From a bacterium (GTDB lineage: Bacteria; Planctomycetota; UBA1135; GCA-002686595): 41,844 bases of DNA. The position numbers and the translations under genes are program-made. Below the pieces are notes generated by a model. The model was not told where the DNA came from and ran no database searches. It saw only the letters and a list, made by a program, of their open reading frames with translations. The DNA lies in assembly GCA_024226735.1 (NCBI GenBank), contig JAAELL010000254.1, positions 1 through 41,844 on the forward strand. The letters are read 5' to 3'. Position 1 is the first letter of the stretch, and each line of letters starts with the position of its first letter. This document shows, piece after piece, positions 8,886-16,256 of this stretch.

Positions 8886-9979
8886 CCGACCCCCTCTTCG
8901 ACATCCACCTCGAGACGAAGCTCGCGGAGTTCTCGCTCGACTACCGGCTCGCGTCCGACGCGCGTTGCGTGGGGGTCTTCGGCCCGTCGGGCGCTGGCAA
9001 GACGACGGTGATCGAGTGCATCGCGGGCTGGCGCCGAGCGAGCGCCGGCCACATCCGCGTCGGAGGACGCACCCTGTTCGACTCGCGCACCGGCGTCCAC
9101 GTGCACGCACGCGATCGCGGGATCGGCTACGTCCCCCAGGACATCCTCCTCTTCCCGCACTGGAACGTCATCGAGAACGTCACCGCCGGCGTCCGCGGTG
9201 GGAGCGACAACGGCGATTGGACCGAACGCGTACTCGACCTGCTCGAGCTCGCGCCGATGCGCGAGCGGCCGGTCAACGAGCTGTCGGGTGGTGAGCGGCA
9301 CCGCGTCGCGGTCGCGCGCGCGCTGTGCTCGCAGCCCGCGCTGCTCCTGCTCGACGAGCCCCTCTCCTCGCTCGATCCGCCGCTGAAGCGCCGGATCCTG
9401 GGTGACCTCGTGCGCGTGCGTGAGGAGTTCGGCATCCCGATGCTGCTGATTTCCCACGACGTGATCGAAGTCCAGGTCCTGTGCGACCTGGCCCAACGCC
9501 TTCAGTCCGGCACGGTCCGCGCCGAGGGACTCCCGAGCGCCGTCCTCGGTGGAACGGGAAACGGCGACACGCTGACTGACCACGAGAACGTGCTGCGCGG
9601 CGAGGTCGTCGGCATCGATTCCGGAGTCGCGCGCGTGCGGGTCGGCACGGGCGTCGAGGTGTGCATGACCGGCGGCTCGCTGAAGACTGGGGATCGCGCG
9701 ATCGTCGGCCTGCGCGCCGACGAGGTCCTGATCGCGATCGGCACGCCGACAGGACTCTCCGCCCGCAATGTCCTGCCGGGCCGCGTCCGGTCGGTCGACG
9801 AGGGAGCGAGTTCCGTCGGAGTGCACGTCGACCTGGAACCGGAACGTGACGACGGCCTGACGCTCGTGGTCAACGTGACCCGCGGCGCCGAGCGAGAGCT
9901 CGGCCTCGCTCCGGCGCGTGAGGTTCAGGTCGTGATCAAATCGCGGTCGCTGCACCTGATCACCAAGCTGAATCGGTAG
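8882..9979 (+). CDS. modC: Molybdate ABC transporter ATP-binding protein
   Basis: 365 residues from a GTG that overlaps the modB stop (GTGA); a TTG 39 bases upstream is the alternative. Walker A is GPSGAGKT at about residues 35-42, the Q-loop is VPQD, the signature is LSGGE at about 134, Walker B is LLLLDEP, and the H-loop is ISHD. The C-terminal third holds two Mop/TOBE-like stretches (ENVLRGEVVGIDSGVARVRV; ARNVLPGRVRSVDEG), as in full-length ModC, which bind oxyanions and can regulate uptake. The gene ends 18 bases from the end of the convergent storage-protein gene, with no clear terminator between them. Confidence 0.9.
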   Translation: MTDPLFDIHLETKLAEFSLDYRLASDARCVGVFGPSGAGKTTVIECIAGWRRASAGHIRVGGRTLFDSRTGVHVHARDRGIGYVPQDILLFPHWNVIENVTAGVRGGSDNGDWTERVLDLLELAPMRERPVNELSGGERHRVAVARALCSQPALLLLDEPLSSLDPPLKRRILGDLVRVREEFGIPMLLISHDVIEVQVLCDLAQRLQSGTVRAEGLPSAVLGGTGNGDTLTDHENVLRGEVVGIDSGVARVRVGTGVEVCMTGGSLKTGDRAIVGLRADEVLIAIGTPTGLSARNVLPGRVRSVDEGASSVGVHVDLEPERDDGLTLVVNVTRGAERELGLAPAREVQVVIKSRSLHLITKLNR

Positions 9980-9997
9980 GTACGGTACCGCGACAAT

Positions 9998-10837
9998 TCA
10001 GCGTCCCTTGCGGATGACCGAGCCGACGTTCTCGCCGTTCAACGCCGCCGTGACCTGGCCGCGCTTCATCCCGTTGATGATGCGCACCTCGGTCATCGAG
10101 TTCGCCCGATCGAGGTACTCGAGCACCGCGCGCTCGACGACGATGTCATCTTGACCGCTGTCGAGGAGCTCCCGCGCGGTGATCTCCTCGATCAGCTTCG
10201 CGTCCGGGTTCTTCTTGGGATCATCCGTATAGAGCCCGTCCTCGTCCTTGATGTAGATCACGCCCTTGGCGGCGAGGAACTCGGCCATCAGGTACACGCC
10301 CGCGTCGGTGCGGTTGGCCGGAATGCGGCCGACCTTGGGCGGCTTCTCCCAGAACTCGAATGGCGGCATGCCCGACATGATCGGTATGACGCCCATCCGC
10401 ATGAACAGCGGGAGCTTCTCGAAGTCCTCCGCGTAGACCATGATCCCGCCGTGCTGGGCCAGCAGCATCTGCAGCATCCGCGCGTTCTGGACCGGAATGC
10501 TCGCGCCGACTTTGGCGAGCATCGCGGTCGGCAAGCCGAGGTCGAGCGCGACGGCATACGCATGCCGCGCGCGCGTGCCGCCGCCGGTGCAGAGGATGTA
10601 CTCGTGCCCGTCCTTGCGAGCCTGGACGAGCTCTTCGAGGATCGGATTCACGGCCTCGGCACCACGGTCCATGATGCTCTGCCCGCCCATCTTCAACACC
10701 CAGACGTCGGGCATGACGGGCACGATCGGCTTGAGGTTCTCCTCGGCCGCAAGCGTGTCGAGGGTCGTTCCCTGCTTCCCGTCGAAAAGGTTGTCGAGCC
10801 CCTCGATCCAGATCTTTCCGTCGCGCTTGGTGGTCAT
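9998..10837 (-). CDS. mosB: Molybdenum storage protein subunit beta-like
   Basis: 279 residues, amino-acid-kinase/UMP-kinase fold. It carries the signatures of the Azotobacter molybdenum storage protein beta subunit: KMGGQSIMDRGAEAV, TGGGTRARHAYAVALDLGLP, MSGMPPFEFWEKPP, NRTDAGVYLMAEF, YIKDEDGLYTDDPKKNP and VRIINGMKRGQVTAAL. MoSto is an alpha3-beta3 cage in which ATP-dependent deposition packs polyoxomolybdate or tungstate clusters. Start ATG at 10837 overlaps the TGA of the upstream subunit gene (ATGA), so the two are translationally coupled. A plain UMP kinase (PyrH) is unlikely because of the DRG and DEDGLYT motifs and the paired paralogue. modABC converges on this gene, supporting a molybdenum role. 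Confidence 0.85.
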   Translation of the reverse strand: MTTKRDGKIWIEGLDNLFDGKQGTTLDTLAAEENLKPIVPVMPDVWVLKMGGQSIMDRGAEAVNPILEELVQARKDGHEYILCTGGGTRARHAYAVALDLGLPTAMLAKVGASIPVQNARMLQMLLAQHGGIMVYAEDFEKLPLFMRMGVIPIMSGMPPFEFWEKPPKVGRIPANRTDAGVYLMAEFLAAKGVIYIKDEDGLYTDDPKKNPDAKLIEEITARELLDSGQDDIVVERAVLEYLDRANSMTEVRIINGMKRGQVTAALNGENVGSVIRKGR

Positions 10838-11700
10838 GCCCGATTCCTCTCGGCGCTGCGGTAGACGCGCGTGCCCACGGGCTTGCCCTGCAGGAAGTCG
10901 CGCAACATCTGAGGCTTCAATCCGTTGATGACGCGGAACGAGGAGAGCAAGCGCGTGTTCTCGAGACAGCGCAAGACCTCGACCTCGATCGGGAGCTCGG
11001 GCAAGTCGCGCTCGAGCAGCTCCGCGGCGGAGATCTCGTCGATCTTCGCGGCGTTCGGATTCTTGCGCGGATCCTCCTCGAAGATCCCATCGACGTCCTT
11101 CACGAACACCATCTGCGGCGCGCCGAGAAGCTCCGCCATCAGGAACAGGCCCACGTCCGAGCCGTTCTCTGGAAGCCGCCCCTCCCGCGCCGGGGGCTCC
11201 CACGCGTGGTACGGGGGCTGGCCGATGCAGATCGGGATCATGCCCTTGGACAGGAACAGCTGCAGGTCCTGAAAGTGCTCCTTGATCAGCGTGACCGCTC
11301 CGTGCGGGGCGAGCAGGAACTGAAGCATGTCGCGGTTCTGCTCCTCGATGCCGCCGACGATGCGCGCAAGGCCGCCGACGGGTAGGCCGAGGTCGAGCCC
11401 GATCATCAAGGTGTGGCGCGCGCGGGCGCCACCGCCGACGCCCAGGACGAACTTGTAGCCCTCGTCGGAGATCTCGGCGATCGTCTTCGTCAGCGGGAGC
11501 AGGGCGTCGGCACCGCGGTCCATGATGCTCGATCCGCCGATTGCGATCATGTGGATGTTCGGGACCATCGCCCGAACTTCGCCACCGTCGGTCGCGGCCA
11601 GGAGGCGCGAGCTCACCAGGGATTCGCGCATCAGACCGGAGCTGACGTGCGTTCGGCCGTCGCCAGTCACGAGTTGTTCGGGGGTCTCGGATTCAGCCAT
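10834..11700 (-). CDS. mosA: Molybdenum storage protein subunit alpha-like
   Basis: 288 residues, paralogue of the downstream subunit. Signatures: IAIGGSSIMDRGADALLPL, VGGGARARHTLMIGLDLGLP, IGQPPYHAWEPP, FVKDVDGIFEEDPRKNP and FRVINGLKPQMLRDFL. The PPYH position corresponds to the histidine-rich PPYHHHEF cluster-binding loop that I recall for the Azotobacter alpha subunit; only one of the three histidines remains here, so cluster chemistry may differ. About 45 residues precede the kinase fold. The start is the ATG at 11700; no strong Shine-Dalgarno sequence is visible. The gene for an ECF-type membrane protein ends 64 bases upstream on the same strand, so all three probably share a transcript. 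Confidence 0.82.
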   Translation of the reverse strand: MAESETPEQLVTGDGRTHVSSGLMRESLVSSRLLAATDGGEVRAMVPNIHMIAIGGSSIMDRGADALLPLTKTIAEISDEGYKFVLGVGGGARARHTLMIGLDLGLPVGGLARIVGGIEEQNRDMLQFLLAPHGAVTLIKEHFQDLQLFLSKGMIPICIGQPPYHAWEPPAREGRLPENGSDVGLFLMAELLGAPQMVFVKDVDGIFEEDPRKNPNAAKIDEISAAELLERDLPELPIEVEVLRCLENTRLLSSFRVINGLKPQMLRDFLQGKPVGTRVYRSAERNRA

Positions 11701-11764
11701 ACGTAGCGGGCGGCGCGGATGCAGCCGCGAGGACTCCACCGGGGACAAGAAAGGGGCTGGAAGT

Positions 11765-13024
11765 CTACAGGTCCAAAGCGCGCCCGACCGCTGGAACGTC
11801 GGACGACCCGCGGCGACCGCGACCGCCGCCGCCGCCTCCTCCACCGCTACCGGACCCTGGTCCCGGGCCGCCGTCCGGACCGGCCGCCGGAGCTTCTTCC
11901 TCGAGCCAGTCGTCCTGGCCCACCAGGACGAGGCTGACGAATCCGCTGAGAACGCCAAAGACGACCTGCGAGACCAGCATGGGGCTGTAGACCAAGAACA
12001 GCTCGAACTTGCCACCGGTCAACAGGATGATCGCGAAGTTCGCCGCGAAGCGTCCGGCGCCCATGATCGCGCCCATGACCATCAGCTGCAGGAGCCGCCA
12101 GCCGCCCCTGCCGTGCAGGACCGGTGCCATCAAGTCGGCGAGCAGTCCAGGCACGATGTAGTGCAGGAGCTCGAGGATCCCGTACTTGCCGTGGCCGCTG
12201 AAGAACGAGATCAAACCGATCGTCGTTCCGACCCACAGTCCGCCGAAACGCGAGTGGGTGTTGCGGGCGGCGAAGAGGAAGAAAGGCAGCAGGAGAACGT
12301 TCTTGTGCCCGGGTGCCACGGGCAGTCCGGGCATGACCTGGAGCGCCTTGAGCCCCATGGCCGCGAGCGCGATGCCGCTGACGATCGCCAGGTCACGCGC
12401 AAGCGTGGCGGACAGGTCCTTGTGTTCCCCGCTCACACGATCGGTCGCGCGGTCGATCGAACCGCGCAGGAGCTTGCGCACGAAGCTCAGGTCCCCGCGT
12501 CGGATCTCCGCGAAGTCGATCACCTTGCCGCCGGCCTGCTTCTTCCTGCGGCGACCACCGCCACCGCCACCGCCCGAAGCGGTCAGCATCGACAGCGTCG
12601 CGTCGATCGAGAACGCGAGCGAACGTGGCAGCCGAAGCGTTCGTAGCCCCTTCACGAAATCGCCGGGCTCTCCACTGCGCTGCACCCAGCTGCTGGCGAG
12701 GAGGAGAGCCGTGACGCGCAAGGCCATCGTGAGCGCCAGCCCCAGCCCGGTGAGGTTCACCTCTGCCGCGAACAGAAGCGGCACCCAGCGGTCCTCCGCA
12801 CCCGACTTGGACGTCGGGAAGAACGCGTAGCTCAGGGTCAGGATCGTGAAGAAGAAGGCGAGCCGTCGGCCGATGCGCAGGAGCGCGCTGAAATCGAGGT
12901 CGCTCTTCTTCCAGAGCGCGAGCTGTAGGAGCGCCAGAGCGGCGAGGGCCCAGACCTCGCGCAGGAAGAACAGGCCCACCGCGAGCAACAGCAGGTACGC
13001 GAGTTTGGTAGCCGGTCGTGTCAT
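11765..13024 (-). CDS. ECF-type transporter with fused T-like and S-like membrane domains
   Basis: 419 residues. The N-terminal half resembles EcfT/CbiQ: several helices, an alanine/leucine-rich ALTMALRVTALLLASSWVQ segment, and a cytoplasmic coupling stretch IRRGDLSFVRKLLRGSIDRA. A Gly/Arg/Lys-rich loop (GGGGGGGRRRKK) lies just before that. The C-terminal half has about six further helices (VSGIALAAMGLKALQVMPG; GGLWVGTTIGLISFFSG; MGAIMGAGRFAANF) resembling an ECF substrate-binding S component. The tail is a low-complexity Gly/Pro/Ser stretch. No EcfA ATPase gene is adjacent; ModC is the only ABC ATPase nearby. It is first in the operon with the two storage-protein genes. The substrate is unknown; molybdate, tungstate or an unrelated nutrient are all possible. 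Confidence 0.65.
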   Translation of the reverse strand: MTRPATKLAYLLLLAVGLFFLREVWALAALALLQLALWKKSDLDFSALLRIGRRLAFFFTILTLSYAFFPTSKSGAEDRWVPLLFAAEVNLTGLGLALTMALRVTALLLASSWVQRSGEPGDFVKGLRTLRLPRSLAFSIDATLSMLTASGGGGGGGRRRKKQAGGKVIDFAEIRRGDLSFVRKLLRGSIDRATDRVSGEHKDLSATLARDLAIVSGIALAAMGLKALQVMPGLPVAPGHKNVLLLPFFLFAARNTHSRFGGLWVGTTIGLISFFSGHGKYGILELLHYIVPGLLADLMAPVLHGRGGWRLLQLMVMGAIMGAGRFAANFAIILLTGGKFELFLVYSPMLVSQVVFGVLSGFVSLVLVGQDDWLEEEAPAAGPDGGPGPGSGSGGGGGGGGRGRRGSSDVPAVGRALDL

Positions 13025-13143
13025 GCGCGCGTCCGACGTCACCCTAACCCGGGACCGCGGTGGAAGGTACCTGAAAGGGACTGCGTCCCCCGTGTCCGAG
13101 GCCGTGGTAGTTTTCGAGACGACCCGTATCCACGGAAACGCCC

Positions 13144-14379
13144 ATGCACCGCCTGCAGACCTTCCCCACATGCCTGACGGCCTGCGCCGCGATCGCCCTC
13201 GTGTCGTTCGCGGCACCCGCGGCGCAGGAACCAGTCGCAACGCAACAGCAGCCGGTGCTACGGGAGTACGAGCGAGCCCTCGCCCGCGCCCGCTCAGAGG
13301 GCGAGTACTACGCCACGCTCCTCGAATCGGCGACGAGTCTGCGCGAAGGCGACTCGGCGCTGACCTGGTTACGTGACCTGACGCAGTGGGCTCCCGCCGA
13401 GCCGGCACATCACCGCGTGCTCGGCCAACTGCTTCAGCGCAAACGCGAGCCGGCCGCGGCCGCGGAGGCCTTCGCGAAGGGCGCCGAGGTCTTGGGCGCC
13501 GAGCTGCAGCTCGAGTTCGACGACAAGGGACGCGTCTTGTGGGACCCGCTGCGCGCCACGGACCCTGACTTCGCGCGACGCGTTCGGACGCTGCACGCGA
13601 TCGTGGCCGAGGCGGTGCGCGGCTACGAATCCTCGGGCGACGAAGCCGCGGCGTCTTGGGAAGCGCGTGCCGAGTCGTTGCAGCTGCGCCTCGCTGGCGA
13701 GCCCGATCCAGGGGCGACGCCGCAGCAGCTCGAGGGCGGCAGGCGCTACCAAACGCGGGTGCTCGAGCGATCCCTGGGCACCGGGCACCCGACGGACCGT
13801 CGACTCGCCGCCTCGTTCCTGGTCGAGCGCCTCGCGCGCGGTCGCATCAACGAGCGACGCGCCCACGACGTCGCCGGACTCCTCCTCGAGCAGCAGGCAC
13901 ACCTCGGTCGGGCCTGGGTGCCGGACCTGGGCGAGGCCTTCGAGCGCCTGTGGGCACGCGGCGTGCTCGACGCGCACGAGATCGAGACCTACCTCTCTCA
14001 GGCCTTGCCAACCCCACGGCTCGCGCTGCGCACGATCGAGACCGAGCCAGCGCGCTACGCCTTCTCCGCGCAAGTCCTCCCGCACGTCGCGGCCGCGGGT
14101 GGCGAGGAACCGTACGTCATCTCCGCGCGCGTGGATTGGTCCGATGCGACGGTCGACGGAGCCGCGATCGCGCTCGGGGGCTCGACCGAGCTCGCGAACC
14201 TGCGCTGCGACGCGCCGGCCGCGATCCCTCTCACCCTCCTGCCCGAACGACCGTTGAGCGCCGGTCGGCACGTGCTCGAGGTCACCTGCCTCGTGATGAT
14301 CGAGGCCATGGCCGAAGGACAGCCGACCGCGCTCGGCGGAACGGCGGCGATTCTGCGCGTCCCCTTCCTCGCTCCCTGA
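13144..14379 (+). CDS. Secreted protein of unknown function with alpha-helical repeats
   Basis: 411 residues. The signal peptide MHRLQTFPTCLTACAAIALV followed by SFAAPAAQE predicts export. Residues about 40-130 look TPR-like (ALTWLRDLTQWAPAEPAHHR; VLGQLLQRKREPAAAAEAFAKG). The C-terminal third is beta-rich, with RVDWSDATVDGAAIAL and RHVLEVTCLVMIEA. It is transcribed divergently from the ECF-type membrane gene, with 119 bases between the starts. It ends 1 base before a reading frame that soon becomes Rieske-oxygenase-like, so the region just after it is a rearrangement junction; the protein itself looks intact. I do not recognise a family. Confidence 0.7.
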   Translation: MHRLQTFPTCLTACAAIALVSFAAPAAQEPVATQQQPVLREYERALARARSEGEYYATLLESATSLREGDSALTWLRDLTQWAPAEPAHHRVLGQLLQRKREPAAAAEAFAKGAEVLGAELQLEFDDKGRVLWDPLRATDPDFARRVRTLHAIVAEAVRGYESSGDEAAASWEARAESLQLRLAGEPDPGATPQQLEGGRRYQTRVLERSLGTGHPTDRRLAASFLVERLARGRINERRAHDVAGLLLEQQAHLGRAWVPDLGEAFERLWARGVLDAHEIETYLSQALPTPRLALRTIETEPARYAFSAQVLPHVAAAGGEEPYVISARVDWSDATVDGAAIALGGSTELANLRCDAPAAIPLTLLPERPLSAGRHVLEVTCLVMIEAMAEGQPTALGGTAAILRVPFLAP

Positions 14380-14401
14380 AGCCTCAGGCGTACCAGGCGA
14401 G

Positions 14402-14893
14402 GATCACATCGACAACTACCTGGACGGCGGCTACCACATCCCCCACATGCACCCCTCGCTCGACGCCCAGCTCGACATGCGGAGCTACCGCACCGAGACG
14501 TTCGGCGAGTACTCGATCCAGACGTCCCATCCAGCGCAGGCGCCCGACGCGCGCATCGACTTCGACGCGCAAGCGCGCATCGGCGCGGCGGCGCAGTACG
14601 TCGGGCTCTATCCCAACTTCATGCTGAACCGCTACGGGCCCTGCCTCGACACGAACCACGTCGTGCCCGACGGACCGGACCGGTGCCAAGTTCACTACGA
14701 GTGCTTCTTCCAGGAGACCGAGGGCGAAGACGCTCGAGGCTTCATCGAGGAGAGCATCGAGCAGAGCGCGATCACCCAGCGCAAGGACATCGCCATCTGC
14801 GAATCGGTCCAGATCGGCCTGCGCTCGAACGGGTACGAGCGCGGTCGCTACGCCCCGCGCGTCGAGATGGGCGAGCACCACTTCCACCGACTG
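14402..14893 (+). pseudogene. Catalytic-domain remnant of a Rieske-type aromatic ring-hydroxylating oxygenase alpha subunit
   Basis: The frame shows DNYLDGGYHIPHMHPSLDA with the two iron-ligand histidines, then AAQYVGLYPNFMLNRYGPCL, and near the end RYAPRVEMGEHHFHRLL. This is the C-terminal catalytic half of the choline-monooxygenase-like branch of ring-hydroxylating oxygenases. The whole N-terminal Rieske [2Fe-2S] domain is missing: the frame begins within 25 bases of the preceding gene's stop, and no start codon or signal is visible before an internal ATG at 14447. The 3' end is close to the family's usual end but runs straight into the palindromic element at 14894. It cannot function as a normal oxygenase without the Rieske domain, so I call it a remnant. 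Confidence 0.75.
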
Positions 14894-15011
14894 CTAGTGG
14901 GGTGTACCCGAAGTTCGTCACATATGTTCGGCGGCTTTCGTGTGGTGGCAACGCCGCCATCGCGCGAAAGAGGCCGAACATACGTGACGAACTTCGGGTA
15001 CACCCCACTAG
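14894..15011. mobile_element. 118-bp near-palindromic CTAG element
   Basis: Both ends read CTAGTGGGGTGTACCCGAAG inward, continuing TTCGTCAC; the match extends with few mismatches to within a short loop near the middle (GTGGC...GCC), so the whole element can fold as one hairpin of about 50 bp. It has no coding capacity. It lies between the remnant oxygenase gene and the convergent glycosyltransferase gene, 6 bases beyond the latter's stop, and could act as a two-way terminator. The ends share CTAGTGG(T/G)GTG with the 184-bp element at 59-242, but the rest differs, so it is a related subfamily. Confidence 0.85.
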
Positions 15012-15017
15012 CCCGAG

Positions 15018-16256
15018 CTACTCTGACCAGCGCTCCCAGAGGCGCAGCGCCAAGCTGACCGCGAGCAGCGTCAGCAACGGCTCGATCGGCAGCCGGTAGC
15101 GCTCGAAGACGTGCGTCGCGTAGTAGACGAGTGGAAAGAGCACGAGGGCCCCGCGCACGAGCGTCACGTCGGCGGGACGGCCGCGGTAGAGGACGGCGCC
15201 CAGGATCCCGAGCACGCCACCCGCAACGTGCAGGAGCCACTTCACCCAGCCGGCTGCGCTGCGCTGCTTGACGGTGCCGTCGCCGAGTGGGATCGGCGCG
15301 CGCGGATCGCGTCCGAGCCAGAAGCGTACGACACGAATCCCGCACAGCTCGGCGAACCGCCGCGGATGCTCGCCCGCCCACGCGCGGAATCGTCCGAACG
15401 CGTCGGACGCGTAGCCGCTCTCGCCGAGCTCGACGTACAGCGCGTACTCCTGCGGGTCGAACGAGGGGTGGACGAGTCCATTGTACTGGCCCTCGGCACC
15501 GTCGTTGTTGCCGACGAACAGCTCGACGCCGAGGTTCGTGCGCAGCGCGGGACTGCCGATCCGGATCGCGTTGCGCGCGAGCCAGGGCGCGCACGCGAGC
15601 ACGGCGCCGACCGCGAACGCGCCCGCGGGCAACGCGCCGCCGCGCTCGCGAAACAGGTACCAGGCGAGTGCCGGCGCGAGCGCGATGAGCGCGGGCTGAA
15701 CGAGCAGCAGCGCACCGAAGAGCACTCCGAGCACGGCGGCGCCCACGGCCGAGGTTTCCGGCGCACGCCGGACGAAGACCGCGAGGAACCACGTCGCCAC
15801 GAACGCCGAGAGTGTCGTATCCCACGGCAGCCCGACGGCGTAGAACATCGCCGCGGGGTGCAGCGCCCACGCCCAGCCGGACAGCAGTCCGAGCCGCGGC
15901 TGTCCGAGCCCGCGCCCCAGCTGCACGAGCGCCAGGCACGTGGCCGCCGAGAAGAGCGACTGGATCACGGCCAGCGCGATCGCGGACTCCACCCCGAACC
16001 CGCCGCACACGCGGAAGACCGCGGCGAGGATCGAAGCGAAGGCCGGCGCGCACCAGCCCGTCGGTCCCGAGCCCTTGGCGAAGACGTCGGCGAACCCGTC
16101 GCCGCGCACGAGCGCCTCCGCGATTGCCGCTTGTTCGTACCCCCAGTTCCACGCACTCTCGCGCCCGGCGATCGAGCACGGATCCTGAAGCGCCGCCAGC
16201 AGACCGAGGCGTAGGACGAACGCGGCGAAGAAGACGACGGGGAGTCGCTCAAGCAT
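15018..16256 (-). CDS. GT-C (PMT/ArnT-like) membrane glycosyltransferase
   Basis: 412 residues and about ten predicted membrane helices. After the first helix comes a loop rich in conserved positions, WNWGYEQAAIAEALVRGDGF and GSGPTGWCAPAFASILAAVF, of the kind seen in glycosyltransferase family 39/83 proteins, which use polyprenyl-phosphate sugars on the outer face of the membrane. A second extracytoplasmic stretch contains FVGNNDGAEGQYNG. Its start ATG overlaps the TGA of the upstream paralogous gene by 8 bases (16249-16256), so the two are coupled and probably act on the same glycan. The acceptor is unknown. Confidence 0.75.
   Translation of the reverse strand: MLERLPVVFFAAFVLRLGLLAALQDPCSIAGRESAWNWGYEQAAIAEALVRGDGFADVFAKGSGPTGWCAPAFASILAAVFRVCGGFGVESAIALAVIQSLFSAATCLALVQLGRGLGQPRLGLLSGWAWALHPAAMFYAVGLPWDTTLSAFVATWFLAVFVRRAPETSAVGAAVLGVLFGALLLVQPALIALAPALAWYLFRERGGALPAGAFAVGAVLACAPWLARNAIRIGSPALRTNLGVELFVGNNDGAEGQYNGLVHPSFDPQEYALYVELGESGYASDAFGRFRAWAGEHPRRFAELCGIRVVRFWLGRDPRAPIPLGDGTVKQRSAAGWVKWLLHVAGGVLGILGAVLYRGRPADVTLVRGALVLFPLVYYATHVFERYRLPIEPLLTLLAVSLALRLWERWSE

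Noticed and set aside
7742..9955. A 737-codon open frame on the - strand under modABC
   Set aside because: Antisense to all three mod genes, whose motifs are unmistakable; the antisense product has no domain-like features.
9998..10837. UMP kinase (pyrH) assignment
   Set aside because: The paired paralogue, DRG and DEDGLYT motifs and the adjacent modABC fit molybdenum storage protein better.
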